A model generated the notes under the pieces. That model worked only from the letters and a program-made list of their open reading frames with translations, did not search any database and was not told where the DNA came from. From contig JAJGOT010000310.1 in NCBI GenBank assembly GCA_022457155.1, positions 527,001-591,000 on the forward strand: a DNA stretch of 64,000 nt. Reading direction: 5' to 3'. Made by a program: the position numbers and the translations under genes. How positions within the stretch are numbered: the stretch's first letter is position 1; each line of letters begins with the position of its first letter. The stretch comes from Cladopsammia gracilis (Eukaryota > Cnidaria > Anthozoa > Scleractinia > Dendrophylliidae). Below, in pieces: positions 12,601-21,300 of the stretch.

Positions 12601-15600
12601 AAGCAACGGAAACTCTCGTAATATCCAATGCAAGTCAATCTGGACAGGTTGAGGCTACACTTTTAGGAGCAACATGCACATTCCAGCTAGGCGAAGCTTA
12701 AGTCCGGTTTCTATAGCATGAGGGGGTCAAATATTACTAGTTATTAGTATATACTGAAACAGTGGATAGCATTGTTGGCGCGCTCTGATTGGCTACTGAA
12801 ACTCGGAATAGCAAGTGCTATTCACCTCCCAGCAATTTGCGCGCGAAAATTGTAATCGTTGACAGGAATAAATGAATTAAAAAGCATCATTTTCGTTATA
12901 TTATCTCACTGTTTCAGTATATACTAAAACAACTATTCACCAGCTCAGTGTAGGTGGGTAGTGGTGGATATATCCACTACTACCCACTTCCCCTGGGGTG
13001 AAAAGTTGTCAATTATCCTCCCCCAATATGGGCGAAGGGGTACAATCATGGACCCCTTGCAAGGCGAGAACTGAATAACCGTTATATTCGAATTTTATTT
13101 TCTACGTACCATTCTCAGCGTTTCCCGAGTCGCATCGATATCCGGTTGTCTTGACGGCGAATATAAGCTTTAAGATGTCCCAGGTTATGTATGCCTTACT
13201 GCAGTACATGACATGGATGTTCCGCGCATAAGACACATTAACAGCTGCAGCAGTGGAGATATCAAACTGAGATGACCGAAATTTATAAAACATCTTAGAA
13301 CAAAGCATTTCCCACTCCGAGGTTTGGTTGAAGCATGAAGCGATATGGTAACACCATTTTGAGATACACCTACGTGTGTCCGGGAAATATTGGTGGTAGT
13401 CTGAAGAAACAGTGCATTTCATCGTGTGGTAGCGATCTTGTGCTCTGTAAACAAGTTGTTGACAGTTGCCATTTTCAAGTTTCTGGACTTCCAGCGGCTC
13501 GTACGACGAGCAATGTTTTCCTGTGAACAAAATTCATAGACATTTAGAGTTACCAGGAGCTTTTTATCGACCAGTGATATCTAAGGGCTCACTGGATCTG
13601 GACTCTTGTGGAAATATCAAAGTTTGCATTACACACAGGCCAACAACTTTTAAACGTTTCAGAATGGTAAAAAATTAGGCAAGGCTACTAAATTGGAAGT
13701 GAGAATACACGTATTGCTGATTCACGCCATTTTAAAAGTATTGATCAATTGTACGCATGGTACGTACTGTAACTTAGTTGTGACATGCACGTTATGTTCC
13801 CTAAACGTGTTCAAGGCATGGATGAACGTTTACACACCTCAAAAAATTGTCAAGGTGACGTTTTTTTTCATCCTTACCTCACCTTTTTGTTCAAAAACGG
13901 AACAACTTCTGATCCTGGTCCCAAAACCGGATCAAAGGCTCCCCACAAACCAACTCGTGAATACAAAACAACCTTCCTCCCCTCCCCTCTCCTACGCGTT
14001 TTTGCACCCCTCCCCCACCCCTCCTCCACCCCTCCCCCTCCTCCCCCCAAACACACACACACACACACATACACACACACACTTTTGATTTTCAGTAATG
14101 TAAAGGTAAAGTCGCACACGGGCCACGATGGCCCACACGGCCGGAGCTTAACCCGGTTTCTGTAGCATGAAGCAACTAGGAATATTGCTACTCCCCCCTG
14201 GATGGGATGCTAGTCCATCGCAGGGTTACCCCCAGCATTTTGTCGCCAGTACCCATTTATACACCTGGGTGGAGAGAGACAGTGTGGAGTAAAGTTTCTT
14301 GTCTAAGGAAACAACACGACGGCAGAGACCATTTCAGAAATGTAAATGGGGTTTAAAAGTACAATGTTCTCATTTTTTATTAGAGTTAGAGCTTTAACAT
14401 GTATATGTAAAGTACATAATCACTGATTCATTAAGCAACAATTCGGATGTGCCATAGTATATGAAAAAGCCCTATTAATTTGGCACAATTCTGTGTTAAT
14501 CGTTTGGCGAAAAAATGCCTTTTCAAAATAAACACAACGAGCTATAACACAGATGGTGTAAAAGGGAATTATTTGTTTTTCAAGCTACTGTCAGTTCTCT
14601 ATATATCGGCATTGTTTGATTTTCGAAATTTATTAGAAATGCTGTTTTATATTGGTTTGGTTACGGTAGATCAATTATAGTTCGGTCATCAAATACCGAG
14701 GAAAACGCAGGCAAATATTGTCACCGACCCTTATTAATTTTACATTGATTCTCCCAACTGTTTAAAATTCATTTTCTTATTTCATGGCTTTCAGAATTAA
14801 TTAAAAGTAATAGCAAAATACAACGAGAATCAGGCTATACTCTAGTACTGTATAAGCTATTCAGTGTTGAGAGCGCTCCATACAAGTGAAACAAATGACC
14901 GCGGAAAATAAGTGTTGATTTCAGGCTAGATAACATTGCGAAAATCGAGAAATTAGAATTTAATCACCCTAAGTTATTAAGGAGTCAATAACCCTTTTGT
15001 TGACGTGCGCGCGATATTGCGCTTTTTTCAGTTCCGTGAAATAACCGTCTCACCTGTCGAAATACTTAAAAAGTTGCCTGGTGTTTCTCTATCGATAAAA
15101 AGTAAGACTTACCTTTTACTGCATTTCCGACAGACAGAACTAGGAAGTAAATAAAATAAGAGTTAAAACAGTGGTGAAAATCATTAAAACAGCTATGTGA
15201 GTCTTCTGTAAAATATTTATTGGGCAGGCACAATAAGTCCAAAACCATGGTAAAATGAAGTTTGACACGCTTCAGGATTTTTTCCATCTTCCAATTGAAA
15301 TTGGGTGGCAACTTAAAAATAAGAATATCAGTCAGTCATATAGATGTTTTTAAAAACAGTTTATTTTTTATTAAAACTTCACCACCCGTGCTATATGGTT
15401 GTAATTTTATCATCGTAACTGAAATATAAAACGCAAAACAGTAAAAAATATTAAAAAGAATCCATCGCCTTAATCAGAATGTCAATAAATTTTGGGGATG
15501 ACTAAAATATTAAAAATGTTTTGCTCAACACGCTTTCATATGACTAATTACTAGTTTTTAAAGTGAAATATCATAGTTAGCCATCTGTCATTTGTAAGTG

Positions 15601-16306
15601 CACAAAGGCGTCTGTGTTAATTTGGATTTTTTTTTTTTCAAATTTCAAAAAATAAATGGTGGAAATTTGGCATTTATTTTAAGTAGGTTTATTCAGTCAT
15701 CTCCAGTTGCTACTCCTTGTACTTCTGTAATGGTTGATTTTTAAAGGTTAAAAGTACTTTTATATTACTGTCTTTTTCGCAGTTGGGGTTAGAGAAGCCA
15801 TTAAAAAGATCGTTGTTAATGACAGTCAAAAGTAGTCCTTTCTGGACTATTCTTACCTTGGCAATAATACTACAAAAAAAGCTGTAAGTTTATATTGCAG
15901 TTTCAAAAGGATTTCGCTCCACCTATTTTAAAATTTCTTTTCTGTCTAAGTCGAGAAAACTAGCGAATAGGTAGATGTTCAAAATATGGCAAACGTTCAT
16001 CAAAAAAGTATGAAAAATGAATTCTGATAAAAACGTATTTACCAATCAAAAGCACCACATGTTATCAGAAAAACTAACTTTGTCGAGTGCGGTTGAAAGG
16101 AATAATGTTCAAGGATTAAAATTTTACCCGGTGATACCCGAAAACAATTCGGGTCAAATCAACCGTCAACAGCGTACGGCCTATTATTTATCTACCTCAA
16201 CAACGACAGAAAAAAACGGAACATGAAATAAATTGATTATGTCATACTCACTAAATACAAACCCAAGGAGGAGTGTTCCACATGAAAATTTTAAAACATT
16301 TATCAT
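161..16306 (-). CDS. Adhesion G protein-coupled receptor (20 coding exons, 3' end open)
   Basis: Coding exons, 5' to 3' on the minus strand: 16306-16252, 15139-15113, 13520-13110, 11989-11630, 10589-10537, 9567-9517, 8537-8330, 8113-8006, 6599-6512, 5731-5635, 5045-4996, 4635-4485, 3864-3770, 3523-3421, 2838-2688, 1950-1869, 1681-1615, 1003-921, 741-621, 202-161. Every junction is GT-AG and all phases join, giving 2403 nt or 801 codons. The protein has a signal peptide (about residues 1-24), two Cys-rich domains (28-165 and 165-285), an acidic linker, a GAIN domain (about 320-553) ending in a GPS with HL/T at 528-530, and seven transmembrane segments (about 556-801). Family knowledge: the GPS self-cleaves and the stub acts as tethered agonist; the receptor sits in the plasma membrane. 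The ligand is unknown. The cytoplasmic tail after residue 801 is not resolved: it is either beyond position 1 or only two codons long. The model is inferred without transcripts. Confidence 0.88.
621..741 (-). CDS. aGPCR exon 19: transmembrane segments 6 and 7
   Basis: Encodes ACVVLIPLLGITWLFGVLSS, then KAFVYIFVIFNSTQ. L.LLG.TW.FG and F.Y.F...NS.QG are hallmarks of adhesion GPCR TM6 and TM7. Confidence 0.94.
921..1003 (-). CDS. aGPCR exon 18: end of TM5 and intracellular loop 3
   Basis: Encodes LNVLILVRVIKEMTAMEQAK and onward to EQIR. It is a basic/polar loop 3 that joins LGIKACV of TM6 in the next exon. Confidence 0.88.
1071..1460. mobile_element. MITE-like element, 17-bp perfect TIRs (family I, copy 1)
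   Basis: The ends TTAAAGGAGCTATGTCA and its reverse complement are perfect. The interior has no coding capacity. A second copy lies at 52524-52919. It sits in an intron of the adhesion GPCR. Confidence 0.8.
1615..1681 (-). CDS. aGPCR exon 17: ECL2 cysteine and transmembrane segment 5
   Basis: Encodes CWMSSSNGLIWIFVSFVIAI. The CWLS..GLIWAFV element carries the ECL2 cysteine that pairs with TM3, followed by TM5. Confidence 0.92.
1869..1950 (-). CDS. aGPCR exon 16: transmembrane segment 4
   Basis: Encodes residues 670-697, GIPALMVVLSLTAAAGMDGI and onward. The GxPALxV start matches TM4 of adhesion GPCRs. Confidence 0.9.
2002..2330 (+). repeat. tRNA-derived SINE, diverged copy
   Basis: A B-box-like GGTTCGAATCTGG at about 2067 and a 3' part with CCGTCTCTCTCCATGCAGG, then TGTATAAATGGGTAT, match the better copy at 61341-61640. 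The middle (about 2110-2250) differs, so it may hold an insertion. Confidence 0.6.
2688..2838 (-). CDS. aGPCR exon 15: transmembrane segment 3
   Basis: Encodes residues 620-670 with ALVQYFLMAAFCWMLIEGIY, then LYLFVVKVYN. This is the conserved YF..AAF.WML.EG..LY TM3 signature, preceded by the extracellular cysteine (GACVTV). Confidence 0.93.
2839..3420. other. Intron without recognised features
   Basis: Intron between the TM2 and TM3 exons of the adhesion GPCR. A short pyrimidine/purine hairpin is visible at about 3330-3365. Nothing else was found. Confidence 0.5.
3421..3523 (-). CDS. aGPCR exon 14: transmembrane segment 2
   Basis: Encodes residues 585-619: SQIRICLVASLGAGQIIFLS, then GIGANKNK. 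It matches the R..I...L.....Q..FL.GI pattern of TM2. The CAAG/GTAAG donor is strong. Confidence 0.88.
3627..3654. repeat. (AAAT)n microsatellite
   Basis: A run of AAAT tetranucleotides inside the aGPCR TM1-TM2 intron. Confidence 0.9.
3770..3864 (-). CDS. aGPCR exon 13: transmembrane segment 1
   Basis: Encodes residues 554-585. ILNILTYLGLTLSLIGITL matches TM1 of family B2 receptors (I.TY.G..LS......). Confidence 0.9.
4485..4635 (-). CDS. aGPCR exon 12: GPS autoproteolysis site
   Basis: Encodes GWSGQGC, then CSCNHLTHFAVLM. The W, the C-x-C pair and HL/T (residues 528-530) make a complete GPS. Cleavage is expected between Leu529 and Thr530, leaving a tethered peptide that begins THFAVLM. Confidence 0.95.
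4996..5045 (-). CDS. aGPCR exon 11: CVFW element of the GAIN/GPS region
   Basis: 50-bp exon encoding RATRKRKCVFWNF, then LAN. C-x-F-W is the first cysteine segment of the GPS region. A nearer AG (at 5035-5036) would give the wrong phase, so the acceptor in tttcag at 5046-5047 is chosen. Confidence 0.78.
5310..5420. repeat. Short inverted-repeat remnant with GTTGGAC motifs
   Basis: GTCCAACA and TGTTGGAC motifs alternate several times across about 110 bp. It looks like a degraded MITE end. The rest of the intron (5046-5634) shows nothing else. Confidence 0.4.
5635..5731 (-). CDS. aGPCR exon 10: GAIN domain
   Basis: Encodes residues 454-486: NSLNTIIMSATI, then PRPVTLQENVTLVFS. This matches the S.I.SA.V.P.P..L...V.F.F strand pair that precedes the GPS in adhesion GPCRs. 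Confidence 0.82.
5990..6430. repeat. Dispersed repeat also present at about 45880-46140
   Basis: Shared blocks include GTGGATGGATAGGAC and GTTTGATAT, GTTTTGTGTTTTAAA, and CACCACGAGTTC versus GCCACGAGTTC. The copy at 45.9 kb adjoins a microsatellite tail, so this is likely a retroposon 3' region. No intact reading frame was seen. Confidence 0.5.
6512..6599 (-). CDS. aGPCR exon 9: GAIN domain
   Basis: Encodes residues 425-454 with VVYKDLHELF, matching the V.Y.DLH.LL element of GAIN domains, then NKT and NET glycosylation sites. Donor GTCAGT. Confidence 0.8.
6946..7370. mobile_element. MITE-like element with internal ACACCGCA repeats and a 6-bp target duplication
   Basis: Perfect 16-bp terminal inverted repeats (GAGGGGGACATTGGGG) are flanked by ATCTTA on both sides (6940-6945 and 7371-7376). 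The interior carries about fifteen copies of a CACCGCA-type motif, densest just inside both ends, and no coding sequence. Confidence 0.75.
7377..8005. other. Intron sequence without recognised features
   Basis: Between the ACACCGCA element and aGPCR exon 8. It is AT-rich; no exon or repeat structure is visible. Confidence 0.5.
8006..8113 (-). CDS. aGPCR exon 8: GAIN beta-sandwich
   Basis: Encodes residues 389-425 with the GAIN-like IRIPSEDF strand (family form: IxIPxxxL). The reading frame differs from the longest open frame here, and is fixed by phase with both neighbouring exons. Confidence 0.8.
8330..8537 (-). CDS. aGPCR exon 7: GAIN domain, N-terminal helical part
   Basis: Encodes residues 320-389. 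It is helix-rich with two N-glycosylation-like sites (NHT, NKT). It ends SENL with a GTAAGT donor that joins to DLQVGRGF in the next exon, a typical GAIN subdomain transition. Confidence 0.8.
8663..9252. mobile_element. piggyBac-like MITE with TTAA target duplication
   Basis: TTAA at 8663-8666 and 9249-9252 flanks inverted termini CCCTATTCGGCCTGG and its complement (8667 and 9248). A G-run follows the left end and a C-run precedes the right end. TTAA plus CCC ends are the piggyBac pattern. Related left ends occur near 21212 and 40906. Confidence 0.8.
9517..9567 (-). CDS. aGPCR exon 6: linker
   Basis: 51-bp symmetric exon (phase 0-0) encoding MTIAMNKLDVQKNDSLQ. It is the entry to the GAIN domain. 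Because it is symmetric it could be skipped without a frameshift. Confidence 0.65.
9717..10503. mobile_element. Foldback element with about 300-bp inverted arms
   Basis: The left arm (about 9717-10030) and right arm (about 10200-10503) are imperfect inverted copies over about 300 bp, starting CACGCCGGG. The spacer is about 170 bp with palindromic TGACGTCA-like sequence. No coding frame was found. It lies in an aGPCR intron. Confidence 0.75.
10537..10589 (-). CDS. aGPCR exon 5: acidic linker
   Basis: Short exon encoding an Asp-rich linker (GNNGDDDDYDLNQE) between the Cys-rich domains and the GAIN region. Phase 1 to phase 0. The acceptor is atttag and the donor GTACAT, the weaker of the two. 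Confidence 0.7.
10590..11629. other. Intron without recognised features
   Basis: About 1 kb between aGPCR exons 4 and 5. It is AT-rich with no repeat structure that I can define. Confidence 0.5.
11630..11989 (-). CDS. aGPCR exon 4: second Cys-rich ectodomain
   Basis: This exon encodes residues 165-285, again phase 1-1. It has seven cysteines that match seven of the nine in exon 3, including W-C-x5-C-F (EWCGSFETCF). It ends in a strong GTATGT donor after a Ser/Gly-rich segment. It is probably a duplicate of exon 3. Confidence 0.85.
12023..12435. repeat. Two tandem units of about 200 bp
   Basis: The blocks ATTATTGGCTGGTTCTGGCC, GAGATGTTGTT and GCGGACACCTCT recur about 200 bp apart. A related fragment (CTAGAGCTGGTACCGAGG) is at about 60820. 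Open frames over this region are artefacts of the repeat. Confidence 0.6.
12745..12926. mobile_element. MITE-like element, 20-bp perfect TIRs
   Basis: The terminal repeats TAGTATATACTGAAACAGTG are perfect. The interior has its own short palindrome (AATAGCAAGTGCTATT). It lies in the aGPCR intron between exons 3 and 4. Confidence 0.75.
13110..13520 (-). CDS. aGPCR exon 3: first Cys-rich ectodomain
   Basis: This exon encodes residues 28-165 and is symmetric (phase 1-1), so one exon is one module. It has nine cysteines, including the motif W-C-x5-C-F (KWCYHIASCF) and C-terminal cysteines in VMYC and YRC. It aligns with the next exon over its whole length. I do not recognise the fold. Confidence 0.85.
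13970..14082. repeat. Pyrimidine-rich tract with (CA)n microsatellite
   Basis: A C/T-rich tract is followed by ACACAC repeats at about 14049-14082. Long frames on both strands here arise from the low-complexity sequence. Confidence 0.85.
14099..14334 (-). repeat. tRNA-derived SINE, 5'-truncated copy
   Basis: Reverse-complement match to the 3' two thirds of the SINE at 61341-61640, including the pieces around CCACCCAGGTGTATAAATGG and CATCCCATCCAGG. It stops near the B box, as expected for 5' truncation. Confidence 0.75.
15113..15139 (-). CDS. aGPCR exon 2 (27-bp microexon)
   Basis: A microexon between a cctag acceptor and a GTAAGT donor. It codes for LSVGNAVK and finishes the signal peptide region. 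It is phase 1 to phase 1, so skipping it would keep the frame but shorten the leader. Confidence 0.72.
15140..16251. other. First intron of the adhesion GPCR
   Basis: About 1.1 kb and AT-rich. No repeats or additional exons were recognised. Confidence 0.5.
16252..16306 (-). CDS. aGPCR exon 1: start codon and signal peptide
   Basis: ATG at 16306-16304 opens a hydrophobic leader, MINVLKFSCGTLLLGFVF, then a consensus donor GTGAGT. The phase-1 end joins the next exon to complete the signal peptide. No upstream in-frame extension is needed. Confidence 0.8.
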
Positions 16307-17289
16307 AGTTGACTTGAGCTCAGACCTTTTTTTAAACTAGAGTCATCGCAAATCAATCAAGTTAATAAAACGTCTGGGGTCAACGAGTAAAAACAGTGCT
16401 AAAAAAGTCCGTGTCTTCCCTGCTTCACGACTAATTGATATGAGGCGTTAATAGCGAAGCTAACTGTCAAATGACTTTTTTTCCCGTATTCAATTTCCTT
16501 ATCTCCTAGGAGGTATTTAAATAATTGCCTTCTCGCTCTTTTGTGTTGACTTAAAACGACATTTAATAGCCTGACGTCATGAAACCATGTTAACGGAAAA
16601 AACAAAGTCAGTGTCTTACCAAATATAGTTGTGCTCCTATAAAATCAATAGAGCCTTCAACAAGGCCTATATATGGTTTATTAAAAACATATCAGTGAAA
16701 TTCAATGTGCCCAATATATGTTCTTCAGGAGTTCTCCATAGCAACATACCTTAACGTCCCCCAACCTGCTGTAGCTACAATGTTGTAGTATAAACCTTTC
16801 TGAATAAATAAGAAAAAAATGAATAATCAAATAAATAGAACAAAAAATTATGTTAATCCAAAGAGTCTACTGGGCTATCAAACTTTGACAGCGGTTATTG
16901 CTTATTACCAGTTCATATCATATAGAGTGACGTAGAGCATTGCTACCTACTTTCGAAACCTCGCAACTCTCGCGACTTTTAAACTCTCGCACCGACTCTC
17001 GAATCTAAAAATGGTGAATAGTCACACGCACAAATTAAAACAATGCAATTTGGCAATAGTTTTCTTAATGACTTTCGAATCATATAAAACTTTGGAAGTC
17101 GTAAAATCATTGAACAAATAGTCATCTTTCAAATTGGTTCTCTTAATTCCAAACGAATCAACGCTTTTATATTAGCACATTTCCACCAATAGCGTAGCTG
17201 CAATGTGCGACAGATAATCCACACATAACCCAGACTTCCTTATATTTGCTCTGACAAAGTGCTGTTCTCGTTGTTTTTATTAGGAGCAC

Positions 17290-17480
17290 CCAACAACAAC
17301 AACAAGAAACAAAACTTTATTAGACATATAAATTTAAATACAGTTGCCCTGCAAATTAGCAAAATCGCTATTCGAGGCAGGGAAAAGTAATGTAATTGAA
17401 AATGATAAAGGTTAGACAATATAACAATACAGAAGCTGATTACAGATTATTTTAAAGCTTTTGATAAAATCATGATATTG
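17290..17480 (-). repeat. Retroposon 3' tail with (CAA)n
   Basis: A (CAA)n run is followed by an AACTTTATTA block, the complement of a polyadenylation-like 3' end. The same arrangement is at 42500-42660 with similar downstream sequence. It is probably the 3' end of a LINE-type element on the minus strand. Confidence 0.55.
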
Positions 17481-18006
17481 GTGGCAGACACAGGAAATAA
17501 ATGAAATATGTACTTTATAACAATTTCATTTGTCGTCCAAATCGCCCAAAGAATCGTTTCGGACGAAAATCTGTTCTGGAGGCCTTTATTCATCTTAAAA
17601 ATTTGTAATCAGTAATGAGAGTAAAAACTACGCGGTTTTGTCGCCTTAAACTTTCGAAACGTTGGAAAATTAAGCGCCGTTTGTTTTCGAAGGGATAAAA
17701 ATCTTGTTTTGGGTACGCAATTATGCCAGTGAGGATCTTCTGAAAGGCGGAGATATCAGCTTGTAAAATCGGGAACAAGATTCACTTCCCTTAAAGTTTC
17801 TGCCGCTGAAATATTGAGCTAAAAAACTAAAAATATCAAACTGCATTTCATTTAGATTTCACTTAGGGCGCTTACCATTTGTCAGAACTGCCCGGCCTGA
17901 TCGCTCAATTCGTAAATATTATTCCATTATTTGCTAGAACTGGTCGGCCAGACTGGTAAATTTGGAAATAGTATGTACCCTTTCGATGGACTTGTAGGAA
18001 GTCCTG

Positions 18007-18434
18007 TTACCCAGTGCCGCAGACCAGCATCGAATTTGCCAGTCTTAAGTTCATGGAACCTCTTCCGTTTGTAGGCATCCGTCCTGAGAATGAAACGGCC
18101 ATGAAGGAATTGATGGATATACGTATCGTCCTGTTAGACAAAGGAATGTCCGGAGTGAAACAACAAAGTACAAGGCAGGTGCCCTTCAGCCGGCAGTTTA
18201 CGCAAACCAACCTTCAGATTGCACTAAAGTGAACTTAACGACCGACCAAGAGAACGAATCAGTAACGGAGAGGTGCGGCGGAGAAGTCGAAGAAGAGCAT
18301 TTGAGGTACCAGCTCAAGATGTGTCAGACGTCACATTCGTGGATGACTGTCTAATTGCCGTGGCTGTTGGTAATGCGCGATCTCTACAGGTAGATGAGTA
18401 CGAGATGGAACCAAAAGACGACAGCTCCGAAATA
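18007..18434 (+). pseudogene. Unrecognised coding-like relic, interrupted by a hairpin element
   Basis: Two short open frames (18014-18232 and 18273-18434) have protein-like composition. The second seems to resume after the hairpin (18604-18700) with an Arg/Ser-rich end (RSGRTIRANFRLHL), which is reminiscent of retrotransposon pol C-termini. There is no start or complete domain. The assignment to a dead retroelement is an inference. Confidence 0.3.
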
Positions 18435-18603
18435 GGCCATTTCCGAGTTACGTTATGCCTCGTTGTCAAAGCGAGGCTAGGTGCACAACCTTTCATATGA
18501 AAATGAGTTTTATTTGCATTTGAATAAAAACTCATTTTCATATGAAAGGTTGTGCACCTAGCCTCGCTTTGACAACGAGGCATAACGTAACTCGGAAATG
18601 GCC
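18435..18603. mobile_element. Hairpin element, 77-bp perfect inverted arms
   Basis: The arms 18435-18511 and 18527-18603 are perfect inverted copies around a 15-bp loop. They begin GGCCATTTCCGAG. The perfection suggests recent insertion or active arm homogenisation. It splits an open frame. Confidence 0.88.
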
Positions 18604-19519
18604 CATTGAGGACGCGAACATTCCACCTCAAAGACCTCAAACTGCCACCATTTCTAGATCCGGACGGACAATACGTGCTAATTTTCGCCTGCATTTGTAA
18701 GGTACGTTAGTAGACATATTTAATGAGCAGAATAAAAATTAAACAAAGGAAGCAGTTGCTTGTTTGCTTTGTTTGTTACGAAATCAAAGTGTGTCGTGAT
18801 GAAAACATTAGAAATCAAACAAATTTAAGAAAATGAGTGTTTAGTATTTAATAAAATGTATTTTTAGCTATAAAAGGGTCAATTAAAAATATTTAAGGTT
18901 CACGGTTAATTATTAACAGCCATTTAACAGACAACTGACAAATGGCCCAAACGTTTACTGACAACTGACATGTGGCAAAAGTTATAACTGATAACTCACA
19001 TTTGCACATCTCCCCCCTATCCAGACCCTCGTATACACCATTATCATTTTCATAACTTTGAAGACAAGACCTTCATCAATAAATCATAATTTCTCAGCAC
19101 AATATTTTATCTTGAATTTTAAGGTATATTTGTATCCCTCATTAGCGGACCTTAATGGTCTGCTGGAAGAATAGATACTGGCATAAAGTTGATTGATTCA
19201 CAGTCCCATTTTATCCCATTTGTTGGATTCACGGAGTACGCGCATTGCATTTTTCATAATTATAGTTGCTATTCAAAGTAATATTGGTCTCGGTGCACTG
19301 ATGTCCAGTTTACACACAAGAGACAGGTGTTAATTGTGTTATATTAATTATGAAAAATATGTTAAATTTCCTGACTTCTGCGTACAGAACGTGAATGCCT
19401 GCTGAGTGTTTAGTAACTAACTGACTAATGACAATTTGAAACTGAGAAAAAATCATCTACAAATTCCTTAAGTGGAAAGTTGTGTTGCATCGCACTTGCT
19501 ACAATTTGTGGTTTAAATC

Positions 19520-20491
19520 ATGGAACGCGATTTTGAGAAGTCAGTATGCCTTGGCACTGGGACTGCCTTCGTGTTTTTAACCATCCTCATTTCAGTACCA
19601 AATAGCATCATGCTAATTGCATTCTACAAAAATCCTCTCCGCTGCTTCAGGAAAACTTTCTCCGTGTTCCTGGTATTCATAGCTGCAATGGACCTTTTCA
19701 ATGGAATCGTGGTTTGTTTTGGAGAGGCAGTAATGCGATTTCTCTGTGCTCTTAGCGACAGAAACGTCCCTCGAGATGGCGATATCATTAAAATTCTGGG
19801 CTACATTGGAATTAACAGTTCTATTCTCCTCGTCACTGCAATGTCCATTGACCGCTTTGTATCTGTTGTTTGTCCTCATTTTTATCTTAGTAAAGTACAG
19901 CCGAGGAAAATTGTGTTATGCAACACAGCCATCGTTGTTTTTTCCTCGACTTTTTCTTTGCTCCAGCTTGTCAAACAGGTATCAATGGATGTTTATCTGA
20001 GTGTTGACATACATTTACACACTACCTTTCCTCTTGTTACAACTACGTTAGCCTATTTAGGAATATTTTTCGTTTTGAAAAAACGCGCTCGAATCGACTT
20101 TGAAAGGCAAACGGAAATTCCTAACAATCCAACACTTCACGACAAGCGACGAATAAAAGTAGCGCAAATGGAACGTAAATTTGCTACAACTTCATTTTTC
20201 ATTTTACTGTTCATTATTATCTCCCTTATCCCATATTTTGCAGCTATCATTATTGAGGTGAATTGCGATAGTTGTGGTAATCAGAACTGGTTTTTGGCCT
20301 TAAGGGAATCATGTATTGTGTTTCTGTTTCTTAATGCAGCTGTGAATCCTTTCTTGACAACACGTCGCATTAATGAGTTGAAGAAGTCTGTTAAAATAGT
20401 GCTGCATTTGGGACACCAAGATAACGGAATAAATGGAAATGATTCCCAGCAGCCAACCGTCTCACTAGGAAACAATGGAGTTTCTAACTGA
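19520..20491 (+). CDS. Class A (rhodopsin-like) GPCR, paralogue 1
   Basis: Intronless, 323 residues, seven hydrophobic segments. Visible markers: N28 (TM1), D58 (TM2), DRF at 111-113 in place of DRY, P238 in TM6 without the FxxCWxP motif, and NPFLT at 276-280 in place of NPxxY. The second extracellular loop has no cysteine, so the usual TM3-ECL2 disulfide appears absent. The third extracellular loop has C249-x2-C252. A membrane-proximal RRINELKKSVK leads to a hydrophilic tail. It is a plasma-membrane receptor signalling through G proteins by family; the ligand is unknown. It is closest to paralogue 4 in TM7 and ECL3 (NQNWFLALRESC). Confidence 0.93.
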   Translation: MERDFEKSVCLGTGTAFVFLTILISVPNSIMLIAFYKNPLRCFRKTFSVFLVFIAAMDLFNGIVVCFGEAVMRFLCALSDRNVPRDGDIIKILGYIGINSSILLVTAMSIDRFVSVVCPHFYLSKVQPRKIVLCNTAIVVFSSTFSLLQLVKQVSMDVYLSVDIHLHTTFPLVTTTLAYLGIFFVLKKRARIDFERQTEIPNNPTLHDKRRIKVAQMERKFATTSFFILLFIIISLIPYFAAIIIEVNCDSCGNQNWFLALRESCIVFLFLNAAVNPFLTTRRINELKKSVKIVLHLGHQDNGINGNDSQQPTVSLGNNGVSN

Positions 20492-20805
20492 AATATACTG
20501 ATATTGTTTACAGCCTTGGTGAACGGTGGTTTTGTACTAAATTATTCATGGATTGTGGCTTTTAAAAATAATGACCTTTCATTTTTTTGCGGGTGTTCCG
20601 TGAAATAAGCAATAAAAATAGTTTTCAAGGCGTTACAATATCGAAATGTGGTAAAGTTAAAATGGAATATATTAATACTTAATTATTAGTAAGAGTTCAG
20701 ATGTGTCATTTGACTTGACAATGTATAATGGATATGAAAAAAATGTAAGCCTTTTCATTAGTTTGAATAACCGACCCGAAATTTTGTGAGTTTGATTCAA
20801 CCTCG

Positions 20806-20925
20806 TTCCCCGGGTTTTTCCATTTTTACAATTGGGAGAGGCGAAAAAAGACCTTGGCATCTGCCGCAACCTCGTTCCCAGGGTCTTTCCCTTTTGAAAG
20901 GGAAAAACCCTGGAAACGAGGTAGA
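20806..20925. repeat. Inverted repeat with CCTCGTTCCC ends
   Basis: CCTCGTTCCCAGGGTCTTTC at about 20872 is followed by its inverted copy ending AACGAGG at about 20922. Related sequence is at 49143-49216 and, as fragments, near 40196, 40795 and 48603. The family is dispersed and short. Confidence 0.6.
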
Positions 20926-21211
20926 GTTTGATTTTGAGTGCTTATTCGACGGCGGTGTCACTGCCAGTTTAACCATCGAACGTACAAGATTGGAGGAGGG
21001 GATGAAAGGGGCCACGCCTTTAAGGTGTTTCTATCACTGTTTTAAGAGCATTTTATTGTCAGCAATGCCGTCTCTAGTAGAAGTTCGTTTATCCCCGACA
21101 CACGTTTTGGCAAAGTTTGTAGAGAATCAATTGTTGCTATGGTAGCGAAATGACGCCACAGGTAAAAAATATTCAAGTATATTCAAAATTATTTCATATG
21201 AAACATTTTAT

Positions 21212-21300
21212 TAACGCTATTCGGCCTGGGCTTTTTCTGAGTTTCTGAGTCTGGGAGGGGGGGGGGGGGGGGGGGGGGGGGCACATTGTGTTTGGCTCGC
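21212..21300. repeat. Partial piggyBac-like MITE end with a long G-run
   Basis: CTATTCGGCCTGGGCTTTTT, then a run of about 20 G, matches the left end of the element at 8663-9252. No right end was found nearby. Confidence 0.6.

Noticed and set aside
13693..14165. Long Pro/Thr/His-rich frames on both strands
   Set aside because: Caused by the C/T-rich tract and (CA)n microsatellite.
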